Positions 8,798-15,714 of a DNA stretch of 63,099 nt are shown here, piece after piece (within the stretch, counting starts at the first letter, position 1; each line of letters opens with the position of its first letter). Both the position numbers and the translations under genes were made by a program. Under the pieces are notes generated by a model. It made no database searches. It worked only from the letters and a program-made list of their open reading frames with translations, and was not told where the DNA came from. Source of the DNA: an uncultured Bacilli bacterium. Its GTDB lineage: Bacteria > Bacillota_I > Bacilli_A > RF39 > UBA660. The stretch spans positions 1-63,099 of the forward strand of contig CAKPDM010000009.1 in NCBI GenBank assembly GCA_934148995.1, given 5' to 3'.

Positions 8798-9211
8798 ATG
8801 GAAGAGACACGTAGTGGGGCAAGAGAAACAGCTATGAAAATACTTTATCAAATATCAATACTAGAAAAAGCAGAAGCTAGTTATGATTTGAATGAAATTT
8901 TTTCAAAAGTTGAAGGTCGTAATAAAAAATTTATTGAAAGTATTGTAAATGAAGTAATTTTAAAAAAAGAAGGATTAGATAAGAGAGCAAATACTTATTT
9001 AATTAACTGGGAAATAAATAGACTTAATAAAGTAGATCAAGCTATTTTTGAAATAGCTATTTATGAGCTTCTTTATACTGATACACCGAAAAAAGTAGTA
9101 ATTGATGAAGCAATAGAACTATCTAAGAAATATAGTGAAGATGCAGTTGTTAAGATGTTAAATGGTGTTTTAGATAAGATTTATCACGAAGAGGATAAAG
9201 ATGCAGAATGA
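8798..9211 (+). CDS. nusB: Transcription antitermination factor NusB
   Basis: 137 residues, the usual NusB length. The protein binds boxA RNA with NusE/S10 and supports rRNA antitermination. SGARETAMKILYQI at the N-terminus, INWEINRLNKVDQAIFEIAIYELLY in the middle and PKKVVIDEAIELSKKYSEDAVVKMLNGVLDKI at the C-terminus follow the all-helical family closely. It overlaps xseA by 11 bases, reproducing the nusB-xseA-xseB order of many Bacillota. Confidence 0.95.
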   Translation: MEETRSGARETAMKILYQISILEKAEASYDLNEIFSKVEGRNKKFIESIVNEVILKKEGLDKRANTYLINWEINRLNKVDQAIFEIAIYELLYTDTPKKVVIDEAIELSKKYSEDAVVKMLNGVLDKIYHEEDKDAE

Positions 9212-10454
9212 GTATTTAACTGTCAGTCAACTAACAAGATATATTAAATATAAAATAGATAACGATACTAACTTACAAGAAGTGTATTTAAAAGGAGAAA
9301 TATCTAACTTTAAGGCTCATACTAGAGGGCACTTTTATTTTACCATAAAAGATGAAGGAAGTAGAATTAACGCTGTTATGTTTGCATCTAGTGCAAGAAG
9401 TGTTAAGTTTACTCCAGAAGATGGAATGAAAATCTTAGTTAAAGGTAAAATATCAGTTTATGAGGCCACAGGAGGTTATCAAATTTATGTAAATGAAATG
9501 ACTGAGGATGGAGTAGGAAACTTATATGTTGCTTTTGAACAGTTGAAGAAGAAACTTGCTAATGAAGGTTTGTTTTCAGAAAGTCATAAAAAGAAGATTC
9601 CTAGAATACCAGAAAGAGTAGGAGTAATAACCGCGTCTACAGGAGCAGCTATAAGAGATATTATTTCTACTATTAATAGAAGATTTCCTTTAGTAGAAGT
9701 TATTTTATTTCCAGCTCTCGTTCAAGGAGAAAACGCTAAAGAAGATATTGTAAGGCAGATAAAAAGAGCAGAAGATTATAATCTAGATGTTCTAATAGTT
9801 GGTAGAGGTGGTGGCTCTATCGAAGACTTGTGGGCTTTTAACGAAGAAATAGTAGCAAGAGCAATATATGATTGTTCTATCCCCGTTATTAGTGCTGTAG
9901 GTCATGAGATAGATTTTACTATAGCAGATTTTGTAGCAGATCTTAGAGCACCAACACCTACAGGAGCAGCAGAAATAGCAGTTCCTGATAAAAAAGACGT
10001 TATTAATTATATTGAACAGTTAAAACTTCGTGGTATTAAAAACGCAAATACTATTTTAGAATTAAAAAAGAAAAGATTATTAAAAGTTAAAGATAGCTAT
10101 ATACTAAACAATCCAATAGATTTATATGCTAGTAAAGCAATGAAACTGGACTATTTAGAAGACAGATTAGTTACTAATTATAAAAACTTATTAGATAGAA
10201 AAAAAGCTAAATTAAATTTAGTATTAACAAGAAGATGTATTACTAATCCCGAAGTGATTCTTGATAAGAAAAAACATAATTATCTTTTATTAATAAATAA
10301 ATTAGATGCTCTTAGTCCTTTAAAAACACTAGATAGAGGTTATAGTATTATTAAACATAACAATAAAGCAATAGGTAGTGTTAAAGACTTAAAGAGTAAC
10401 GATAAAATAGAAATAGAATTAAAAGATGGTAGAATTGACGCTACTATCATATAA
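9201..10454 (+). CDS. xseA: Exodeoxyribonuclease VII large subunit
   Basis: 417 residues. Catalytic subunit of the single-strand-specific exonuclease VII. The N-terminal OB-fold (LTVSQLTRYIKYKIDND; EISNFKAHTRGHFYFTIKD) precedes the catalytic core with IPRIPERVGVITASTGAAIRDI, LIVGRGGGSIEDLWAFNEE, ISAVGHEIDFTIADFVADLRAPTPT and a coiled-coil C-terminus ending LDRGYSII. It overlaps nusB upstream, and xseB follows after 13 bases. Confidence 0.96.
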   Translation: MQNEYLTVSQLTRYIKYKIDNDTNLQEVYLKGEISNFKAHTRGHFYFTIKDEGSRINAVMFASSARSVKFTPEDGMKILVKGKISVYEATGGYQIYVNEMTEDGVGNLYVAFEQLKKKLANEGLFSESHKKKIPRIPERVGVITASTGAAIRDIISTINRRFPLVEVILFPALVQGENAKEDIVRQIKRAEDYNLDVLIVGRGGGSIEDLWAFNEEIVARAIYDCSIPVISAVGHEIDFTIADFVADLRAPTPTGAAEIAVPDKKDVINYIEQLKLRGIKNANTILELKKKRLLKVKDSYILNNPIDLYASKAMKLDYLEDRLVTNYKNLLDRKKAKLNLVLTRRCITNPEVILDKKKHNYLLLINKLDALSPLKTLDRGYSIIKHNNKAIGSVKDLKSNDKIEIELKDGRIDATII

Positions 10455-10467
10455 AAGAGGTGTGTGT

Positions 10468-10698
10468 ATGGAAAAGAAAGAAAAAAAGTTTGAAGAAAAA
10501 ATGAGTGAATTAGAAAGCCTTGTTAAATCTTTAGAAAATGGGGAAGTTGAACTTGATCAGGCGATAAAAAGTTTTACCGAAGCAATGAATCTTGCAAAAG
10601 AATGTGATAAAGATTTAAAAGATGCTGAAAAAGCCTTAACGGAAATAGTAAGTGAAGATGGTACTATCAAAGAATTTGCAGGAGAAGTAAATGAATAG
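10468..10698 (+). CDS. xseB: Exodeoxyribonuclease VII small subunit
   Basis: 76 residues from ATG 10468 behind AGAGGTGTGTGT; the longer in-frame extension upstream overlaps xseA and lacks a ribosome site. KKFEEKMSELESLVKSLENGEVELDQAIKSFTEAM is the family signature. It forms the complex with XseA. It overlaps the following DUF1653 gene by 8 bases, so the operon continues. Confidence 0.93.
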   Translation: MEKKEKKFEEKMSELESLVKSLENGEVELDQAIKSFTEAMNLAKECDKDLKDAEKALTEIVSEDGTIKEFAGEVNE

Positions 10699-10948
10699 TT
10701 TAGTAATACATGGAATATATAGACATTTTAAAGGGGATTATTATTTAGTGGAAGATATAGCAACTGATTCAGAAACACATAAAGAAATGGTTGTATATCG
10801 TAGATTATATGACGACGGTTCGTTATGGGTAAGACCAGTAGAAATGTTTCTAAGTGAAGTTGATCATAATAAATATCCTAATGTAGAACAAAAATATAGA
10901 TTTGAATTAGTAGATGTTAAAAGTGTTAAAGATAAATTTAAAGCATAA
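10691..10948 (+). CDS. DUF1653 protein
   Basis: 85 residues. GIYRHFKGDYYLVEDIATDSETHKEMVVYRRLYDDGSLWVRP is the recognisable DUF1653 core: a small SH3-like beta protein with conserved G-x-Y-x-H-x-K-G, YR.LY and WVRP, ending in EMF. The function of the family is not established. It is translationally coupled to xseB. Confidence 0.88.
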   Translation: MNSLVIHGIYRHFKGDYYLVEDIATDSETHKEMVVYRRLYDDGSLWVRPVEMFLSEVDHNKYPNVEQKYRFELVDVKSVKDKFKA

Positions 10949-10965
10949 TAAAGAAAGAATGAGAC

Positions 10966-11850
10966 ATGATGAAAAATTTAATATTACCAAGTAGGTTAGA
11001 AAAGTTTGATAACTATAAGTTATGTAAAAATGCAAAAAATGGAAAAATAGCAAAAATAACTGATTATGCTATGTTAAATGGTGGCTTTTTTTGCTGTGAA
11101 GATGATACGCCAAATATTGGTAAATACTTTATAAATGATTTTTGCCATGGTAAAGATTATGCACCTTATATAGTTTGTTATATAGATGAGTTTGGACATA
11201 AGGTATCAGGTGAATGCACACATGATGTTGGTATACGTCCTGCTATGAGATTATCTACATTTTATGAAGAAAATCCAGATTTAAAGTTTTCTAGAATAAC
11301 ATCGGATTTTTTAGAAGTTTATTATGGTAATTACTTACAAGATAGTGCTGAAAAAGAACTACAAGCTAAATTAACAAATGCAATTACTATTAATAGCTTA
11401 ATTCTTAAAGAGAGTGAAAAAAAACAAATACAAGATATTTTGAAAATTGATAATATAATAGAAACTAAAGATTTTTATGAGAAGAATGAAACAAAACATC
11501 ATAAATTTACCCCTTTAAAAATTAAAGTTTACGAATATCAAGGAAGAAAGTTTGCTAAAGTGAAAGCTAATACCTATCTTCCTGATGATGTTAGTTTTTC
11601 CCTTTCTAATGGAGAACTTTATAAAAATAATGATGAAGTTTGGATAGAAGAAAAACCATTAAAATGGCTAATAGATGAAAAGCAAGATATAATGTTGTGT
11701 GAAAATATTATCCAAGCTGGAGTAAGGTTTGATGATAGTATTACTACTTATAGACCTGATTTTCATTATACAGAAATGAATCAATATTTAAATAAATATA
11801 TGTCTAAAGAAATTTTTAATAGTAAAAAAGAATTGGTTAAGAAAAAGTAA
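10966..11850 (+). CDS. Hypothetical protein, paralogue of the 7788-8708 gene
   Basis: 294 residues; two adjacent ATGs (10966, 10969) are possible starts. It shares the ITDYAMLNGG motif, the DVGIRPAMRLS block, LEVYYGNYLQDSAEKELQ and the C-terminal WIEEKPLKWLIDEKQD...IIQAGVRFDD block with the gene at 7788, at clearly diverged but alignable identity. No signal peptide or transmembrane span is visible. I do not recognise a function. It closes the nusB-xse-DUF1653 unit and is followed by a strong terminator. Confidence 0.75.
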   Translation: MMKNLILPSRLEKFDNYKLCKNAKNGKIAKITDYAMLNGGFFCCEDDTPNIGKYFINDFCHGKDYAPYIVCYIDEFGHKVSGECTHDVGIRPAMRLSTFYEENPDLKFSRITSDFLEVYYGNYLQDSAEKELQAKLTNAITINSLILKESEKKQIQDILKIDNIIETKDFYEKNETKHHKFTPLKIKVYEYQGRKFAKVKANTYLPDDVSFSLSNGELYKNNDEVWIEEKPLKWLIDEKQDIMLCENIIQAGVRFDDSITTYRPDFHYTEMNQYLNKYMSKEIFNSKKELVKKK

Positions 11851-11884
11851 AAGATATTAATATTACTATCTTTTACTTTTTTTT
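11844..11884 (+). terminator. Strong intrinsic terminator
   Basis: AAAGTAAAAGATA (11844-11856) pairs perfectly over 13 bp with TATCTTTTACTTT (11867-11879), with a 10-base loop, and runs into a T-tract. Confidence 0.85.
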
Positions 11885-11936
11885 AAAACAATTATAAAAA
11901 TTGATTTATTATTTAGTGATATATGATAGAATCAAA

Positions 11937-12101
11937 TTAAGAGTTAACAAAAAAACTGCCTAAGCAGTTTCTCAAATAAATGAGTATTTAGGGTAAAACC
12001 TTTATTTTAACTCTCTATGTCATCTTAAATGGTATTAAAACATGGAGTAGCACAATTCCAACTGTTGGTCAGTTTTAGTTCTAAGCCATGTTAAAAAGAT
12101 G
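11937..12101 (-). other. Structured untranslated region downstream of spoIVB, possible ncRNA
   Basis: About 165 bases with no ORF but many nested complementary segments: AGAGTTAA with TTAACTCT, CTCA with TGAG, CATCTT with AAGATG, AACATGG with CCATGTT, and the terminator stem at 11953-11970. On the minus strand it would be a structured 3' region of the spoIVB transcript. The same pairings allow a plus-strand RNA from a weak TATGAT promoter near 11925. I could not match it to tmRNA, 6S, SRP or a known riboswitch. Confidence 0.35.
11949..11970 (-). terminator. Intrinsic terminator of the spoIVB transcript
   Basis: On the minus strand AAACTGC-TTAG-GCAGTTT is followed by a run of seven T in total. 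It ends about 130 bases after the spoIVB stop. Confidence 0.8.
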
Positions 12102-13118
12102 CTAACTACTAGCACCTTTTTTATCGCCTTCTTCAAGCATTGTTGTTATAAAAATACCATATCCCTTCTTTGTATCATTTACAATAACATGTGTTACTGC
12201 ACCAACTATTTTATTATTCTGAATGATAGGTGAACCACTCATCCCCTGAATGACTCCACCAGTTTCTTCAAGAAGAGTAGAATCTGTTATTTCAAATAAA
12301 ATATTTTTAGTATCACTGTTTTTATTAACTTCCAGAATGTTTATTTCATAAGTGTTAATATCACTACCATTTAAAACTGTTCTGATAGTAGCCTTACCTT
12401 TAACTACTTCATTTTTACTAGCTACTTTTAAAGTATCATTGCTAGGAAAAGTATCCTGATATTTCCCAAAAATACCAGATTTCTCATTAGTAGTTACTTT
12501 ACCATAAATAGTACTTTTATCATAAATAGCATTTTTCTCTCCAGGAGAACCATTGCTACTTCTAGTAGTACTAGTTACATCAGCTTTAAATATCTTACCA
12601 TCTTTAATTTCAAATCTTTCACCCGTTGTTTTTTCTAAGATTTCATGTCCTAATGCTCCGAAAATCTTGGTTTCTGGGTCAATATAAGTAAGTGTTCCGA
12701 TACCTGTTATTTCATCTTTTACATAAAGTCCCGTCTTACAAATACTATCACTCTCACAGACAAGATCTAAAGGTAGAGTAGAAGTCTTACTGTTACGTTC
12801 AATAGTTACATCTAACTTTTTGTTCGTTGCTTCCTTATTAACAATATTCACCATTTCATTAATAGTAGTTACTTTTTGATTATTAATTGAAACAATTTTA
12901 TCACCCACTAAAAAACCAGCATCTTTTCCAATATATTCATCTTGTACTTTGTAAAAACCAACAACTAATACACCTTTAGAATTTACTTCAATACCAACGG
13001 TTTCTCCGCCTGGGATAATATAATTAGAATAAGCTAAAGCATTTAAGGGAATAATAAATATAGATAGAAGAAGGAAAAAATATTGTAGCTTACATTTTTT
13101 GTTTTTTAAAAAATTCAT
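12102..13118 (-). CDS. spoIVB: SpoIVB peptidase (stage IV sporulation, S55 family)
   Basis: 338 residues from the second ATG (13118); the first ATG directly abuts AAGGAG, while the second has a good 9-base spacing. An N-terminal hydrophobic signal/anchor (YFFLLLSIFIIPLNALA) is followed by a PDZ domain (about residues 45-115: GFLVGDKIVSINNQKV) and the S55 peptidase domain with GTLTYIDPETKIFGALGH and the catalytic GMSGSPII serine motif near the C-terminus. In sporulation SpoIVB is made in the forespore and triggers pro-sigma-K processing. This strongly suggests the organism sporulates or recently did. Confidence 0.93.
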   Translation of the reverse strand: MNFLKNKKCKLQYFFLLLSIFIIPLNALAYSNYIIPGGETVGIEVNSKGVLVVGFYKVQDEYIGKDAGFLVGDKIVSINNQKVTTINEMVNIVNKEATNKKLDVTIERNSKTSTLPLDLVCESDSICKTGLYVKDEITGIGTLTYIDPETKIFGALGHEILEKTTGERFEIKDGKIFKADVTSTTRSSNGSPGEKNAIYDKSTIYGKVTTNEKSGIFGKYQDTFPSNDTLKVASKNEVVKGKATIRTVLNGSDINTYEINILEVNKNSDTKNILFEITDSTLLEETGGVIQGMSGSPIIQNNKIVGAVTHVIVNDTKKGYGIFITTMLEEGDKKGASS

Positions 13119-13244
13119 GATAATCATCTCCTTTTAGTAGGCTACATTATTATTATGACTAAAATTTAGAAAAAAATAGAGTAAATATCTACCAGTTGCT
13201 TCGCTAGTATGTTATAATATAGTCCTTGTAAAGGATTTGATAAA

Positions 13245-13550
13245 ATGAAGGTTTGGAAACGTGTTAGATTTTTAAAAAAAGACAAAAAAATTGACATGAT
13301 TACTAAAAGTTATGTCAATTATATATATGAGAATAGCCCAATAAATGAGATTTTTGATAGATATAAAGTATCCCCTAGTGAAAGAGTAAGACTTAATCAG
13401 TACATTGCTGATAGAATAGCAGGACTAGTTGTTTTATCGCTTGCTAATGATAAAGAAAGACTAAATGATATTGTTATAAAATATTATAATAATCAATTAT
13501 TAGTTGGCGAAATAGTACCGGAAATCGAAGGATTTATTGATATTAAATAA
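13245..13550 (+). CDS. Hypothetical 101-residue protein
   Basis: A basic N-terminus (MKVWKRVRFLKKDKK) precedes a helical domain with SYVNYIYENSPINEIFDRYKVS and a second acidic helix region. No signal peptide or known motif was recognised. It is divergent from spoIVB. A TATAAT box lies about 30 bases upstream of the ATG, which follows AAAGGATTTGATAAA. Possibly a small regulatory or phage-type protein, but nothing in it decides this. Confidence 0.55.
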   Translation: MKVWKRVRFLKKDKKIDMITKSYVNYIYENSPINEIFDRYKVSPSERVRLNQYIADRIAGLVVLSLANDKERLNDIVIKYYNNQLLVGEIVPEIEGFIDIK

Positions 13551-13632
13551 CATAATAAATAATAACACTTAAAAAGCTAGCAATTACAGCTACTACTAAG
13601 ATAATAGACATAATTTTCATAAACTTATTCAT
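13543..13632 (-). CDS. 29-residue single-span membrane peptide
   Basis: A short frame with an excellent ribosome site (AGAGGTGAACAAG before ATG 13632). It encodes MNKFMKIMSI, then an uninterrupted hydrophobic helix of Ile/Leu/Val/Ala to the end. The stop overlaps the end of the convergent 13245 gene by 8 bases. Small membrane peptides of this sort are often missed; it could be a sporulation small protein or a toxin-like peptide. The ribosome site and clean transmembrane helix are the only evidence. Confidence 0.5.
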   Translation of the reverse strand: MNKFMKIMSIILVVAVIASFLSVIIYYVI

Positions 13633-13736
13633 CTTGTTCACCTCTAGAATTATTATATAAAAAAAGTCACTTTTTGTAAAAGAAAAAATAACAAGTTACT
13701 AAATATTTAGAATAAGCTTTACTAAGGGTGATATTA

Positions 13737-14357
13737 ATGAATGAAGCAAGTAAAAAAGTAAAAAATAAGCTTTATGAACAGAAAAAAATCTACTTATCGA
13801 TTATTATAACTATTGCATTAGGGATTATTTCAGGAATTATTTATAACTTAATTTTATCAAAAAGTGATCATACTTTAATAACCAATCAATTGAATAGTTT
13901 CTTTGATGCTATCAAGAAGAATGATATAAATTATATACCAATGTTATTTAATAGCTTGATAGGAAATTTATCCTTAGTTATACTCATCTGGCTTTTAGGT
14001 ATTTCTATTATTGGTCTACCACTCATTTATATATTATGCTTTGGAAAAGGATTTTTACTAAGTTTTTCTATAGTATCTATTCTCACCACTTATAAACTTA
14101 AAGGTATTATATTAGCAGTTTGTTATTTACTGCCAGGACCAATTATACTTTTATTATATTTAATCTTTCTAGGATTCTCTTCAGCTTTCTTTTCTAAAAA
14201 ATTATTTAGCTATTTATTTTTAAAACAAGATATATCACTAAGACACTCAATGAAAAGATATTTACAGGTATTATTAGTTAGTATTGTAGTAGCAGCAAGT
14301 TGTAGCTTGTTTGATACATTCTTTATGCCGAATTTTTTGAAATTATTTTTGTTATAA
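13737..14357 (+). CDS. spoIIM: Stage II sporulation protein M
   Basis: 206 residues from ATG 13737 (AAGGGTGATATTA upstream). An all-helical membrane protein with about five spans: YLSIIITIALGIISGIIYNL, SLVILIWLLGISIIGLPLIY, GFLLSFSIVSIL, a LLPGPIILLLYLIFL segment and a C-terminal VLLVSIVVAASCSLFDTFFMP. Size, the N-terminal cytoplasmic helix and the LPGPIIL loop fit SpoIIM, which forms the DMP engulfment complex with SpoIID and SpoIIP at the septal membrane. SpoIIP is not in the window; a SpoIID-like domain protein is at 6388. Confidence 0.88.
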   Translation: MNEASKKVKNKLYEQKKIYLSIIITIALGIISGIIYNLILSKSDHTLITNQLNSFFDAIKKNDINYIPMLFNSLIGNLSLVILIWLLGISIIGLPLIYILCFGKGFLLSFSIVSILTTYKLKGIILAVCYLLPGPIILLLYLIFLGFSSAFFSKKLFSYLFLKQDISLRHSMKRYLQVLLVSIVVAASCSLFDTFFMPNFLKLFLL

Positions 14358-14427
14358 AGCAGTAGTGTTTTATACTTATTTAAGTGTATTGTATTCTAAA
14401 ACTAGGAATTTATTAGAGGTATTGAAA

Positions 14428-15187
14428 ATGAATTCAGTAAATATTGTTTATCGCTACATTAATTGCTATATAAATAGTGAAGAATTATTAGCTTTCTTAA
14501 AAGAAATGAATAAGTCCTCATTTTCTAAAGAAGAAATAGTAGAGATTAATGAACTATTAGAGAAAGTAGAAACTATAATAAAAAATGTTCCCATAGAGAT
14601 AGATGAAGTAGAAAGAAAAAAGAATTTCTTCTATTAATCGTACTTTAGAAACTTATGAAGAGATATTAAATAATAAGAATAACAGCCAGAAGGCATTAGA
14701 GTTTATTCAAAAAAGCTATGATAACTTGATTGAAGAAAAATCAAGAGTAAGGGATAGTGGGTCTCGTTATATTGAGTTAGCTAATTCTCTAACCAAAAAC
14801 AAAGTATACATTAATTATTGTCAAAAAATGGTCCTTTCAGAGTTACTAGACTTTATTACTCAATATATTTCTGCACCTATGCCTGCTAAAATAAATCAAG
14901 ATTTATTTGATGATATGGTGGAAGTCGGAATAAAAGAAGATAAAAGAGAAGCACTTTGGAGATTAGCATTTAATTATGTTGATAAAGAGAAAGACTTTAC
15001 ACGTATTGAGGATTATTTTCTTGAGAAAAGAGATGTTTATTATCTGACAGAACTTATGTATGGTGAAGAAGAGAATCATGACATAGAAAAAATAGTTAAA
15101 AAGATAAAGTTTACAAACGATGAAAAGTTTATAAATGACTGTTTTAAAAGACTAGAAGCATTAGACATTCCTTCTGACAATAATTAA
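14428..15187 (+). pseudogene. Hypothetical coiled-coil gene split by a one-base frameshift in an A6 tract
   Basis: The first frame starts at ATG 14428 behind TTAGAGGT (MNSVNIVYRYINCYINSEELL) and stops at 14635. From the A6 tract at 14616-14621 the +1 frame continues without a stop as RISSINRTLETYEEILNNKN and then to the stop at 15187. Removing one A gives a single protein of about 250 residues. The joined product is acidic and helical, with no family I recognise. The C-terminal half is long and clean, so the break may be recent, a sequencing error, or corrected by transcript slippage. Confidence 0.6.
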
Positions 15188-15235
15188 AAAAGCAAAGAAA
15201 AATTGTATAGCACTCATGTCTAGAATTAGTGCTTA

Positions 15236-15264
15236 TTGACAATTAGATAATAAAGTGATAAAAT
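15236..15264 (+). promoter_or_regulatory. Promoter of the thrS leader
   Basis: A perfect TTGACA (15236-15241), a 17-base spacer and TAAAAT (15259-15264). Transcription should start near 15271, giving a leader of about 445 bases before thrS. Confidence 0.9.
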
Positions 15265-15295
15265 TAAGCTACTTTTGAAAGGGAGATTTATCAAT

Positions 15296-15349
15296 ATGAG
15301 AAGCAATAAATTAACGACCACAACTATTTACAAAAATTTAAATCAATGA
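15296..15349 (+). CDS. Threonine leader peptide (thrS attenuator)
   Basis: A 17-residue frame behind GAAAGGGAGATTTATCAAT: MRSNKLTTTTIYKNLNQ. The four consecutive threonines are coded ACG ACC ACA ACT, each of the four Thr codons once. The stop (15347-15349) touches the start of RNA segment 2 of the downstream switch. This is the geometry of ribosome-mediated attenuator leaders such as those of thr and trp in enteric bacteria, here placed upstream of a T-box and thrS. The assignment is inferred from sequence and pairing; the reading frame and codons are seen directly. Confidence 0.8.
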   Translation: MRSNKLTTTTIYKNLNQ

Positions 15350-15421
15350 GTTAATTGGTTGCTTTAATATACTTAAATATAAGAAATATAAGTCTATTAC
15401 AATCAAGTAGTAGACTTTTTT
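15315..15421 (+). promoter_or_regulatory. Ribosome-mediated attenuator switch (segments 1:2, 2:3, 3:4)
   Basis: Segment 1 (CGACCA 15315-15320 and AACT 15322-15325, within the Thr codons) pairs with segment 2 (TGGTTG 15356-15361 and AGTT 15349-15352). Segment 2, TTGGTTG (15355-15361), can instead pair over 7 bp with CAATCAA (15400-15406), which includes the terminator loop. The terminator 3:4 is AGTCTATTAC (15391-15400) with GTAGTAGACT (15407-15416) and T6. A ribosome stalled at Thr codons would hide segment 1 and free the 2:3 antiterminator. Confidence 0.75.
15391..15421 (+). terminator. Attenuator terminator (segment 3:4)
   Basis: A 10-bp stem with a 6-base loop (AATCAA) and a T6 tract, 42 bases after the leader-peptide stop and before the T-box. 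Confidence 0.85.
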
Positions 15422-15460
15422 AAAAACTATAATACAGGACACGATTGTTAGATTTTATTT

Positions 15461-15623
15461 TAAAGAGAGTTATCGGTTGCTGAGAGATAATAAATAAAAC
15501 TAATAATTACTACCTGTTAAGTTGTACTGGAAACAGGCTGCCCGATATATATCGGTTATCAAAAAGAGTAGAAAAGGATGGTACCGTGCTTTCTTTAGCA
15601 CTCCTTATGGTAGCATCCTTTTT
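15461..15623 (+). promoter_or_regulatory. T-box riboswitch of thrS
   Basis: The T-box core is AAGGATGGTACCGTGC (15574-15589), matching the consensus AGGGTGGNACCGCG. Its 5' arm GGATGGTACC (15576-15585) also pairs with GGTAGCATCC (15609-15618) to make the terminator, followed by TTTTT. Stem I extends from about 15461 (GAGAGTTATCGG...CTGAGAGAT) to about 15560 (CCCGATATATATCGG). The Thr specifier codon is probably in the ACTACC or TACTGG stretch of 15508-15535, but I could not fix it. The element should read uncharged tRNA-Thr directly. Confidence 0.9.
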
Positions 15624-15643
15624 GTTTTAAGGAGATGATTAAA

Positions 15644-15697
15644 ATGACGGATACGGAAAGTGATACGATTAACTCCCTATCAAAAGTAGAAAAATAG
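15644..15697 (+). CDS. Second short upstream ORF before thrS
   Basis: Behind a strong AAGGAGATGATTAAA site just after the T-box terminator, a 17-residue frame reads MTDTESDTINSLSKVEK and stops 17 bases before the thrS ATG. It contains three Thr codons, all ACG. It may couple translation to thrS, may be a third Thr-sensing layer, or may mark the original thrS start region. Only the reading frame and ribosome site are visible. Confidence 0.45.
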   Translation: MTDTESDTINSLSKVEK

Positions 15698-15714
15698 GAA
15701 AGAAGGAATAATAT

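Noticed and set aside
11937..12101. Possible 6S RNA, tmRNA or SRP RNA after spoIVB.
   Set aside because: No end-to-end pairing with central bubble (6S), no tag frame or tRNA-like ends (tmRNA), and no SRP apical loop sequence; left as an unassigned structured region.
14614..14622. The A-AAA-AAG heptamer could be a programmed -1 frameshift site.
   Set aside because: The downstream open frame is +1 relative to the first ORF; a -1 slip enters a different frame, so the classic -1 mechanism does not join the halves.
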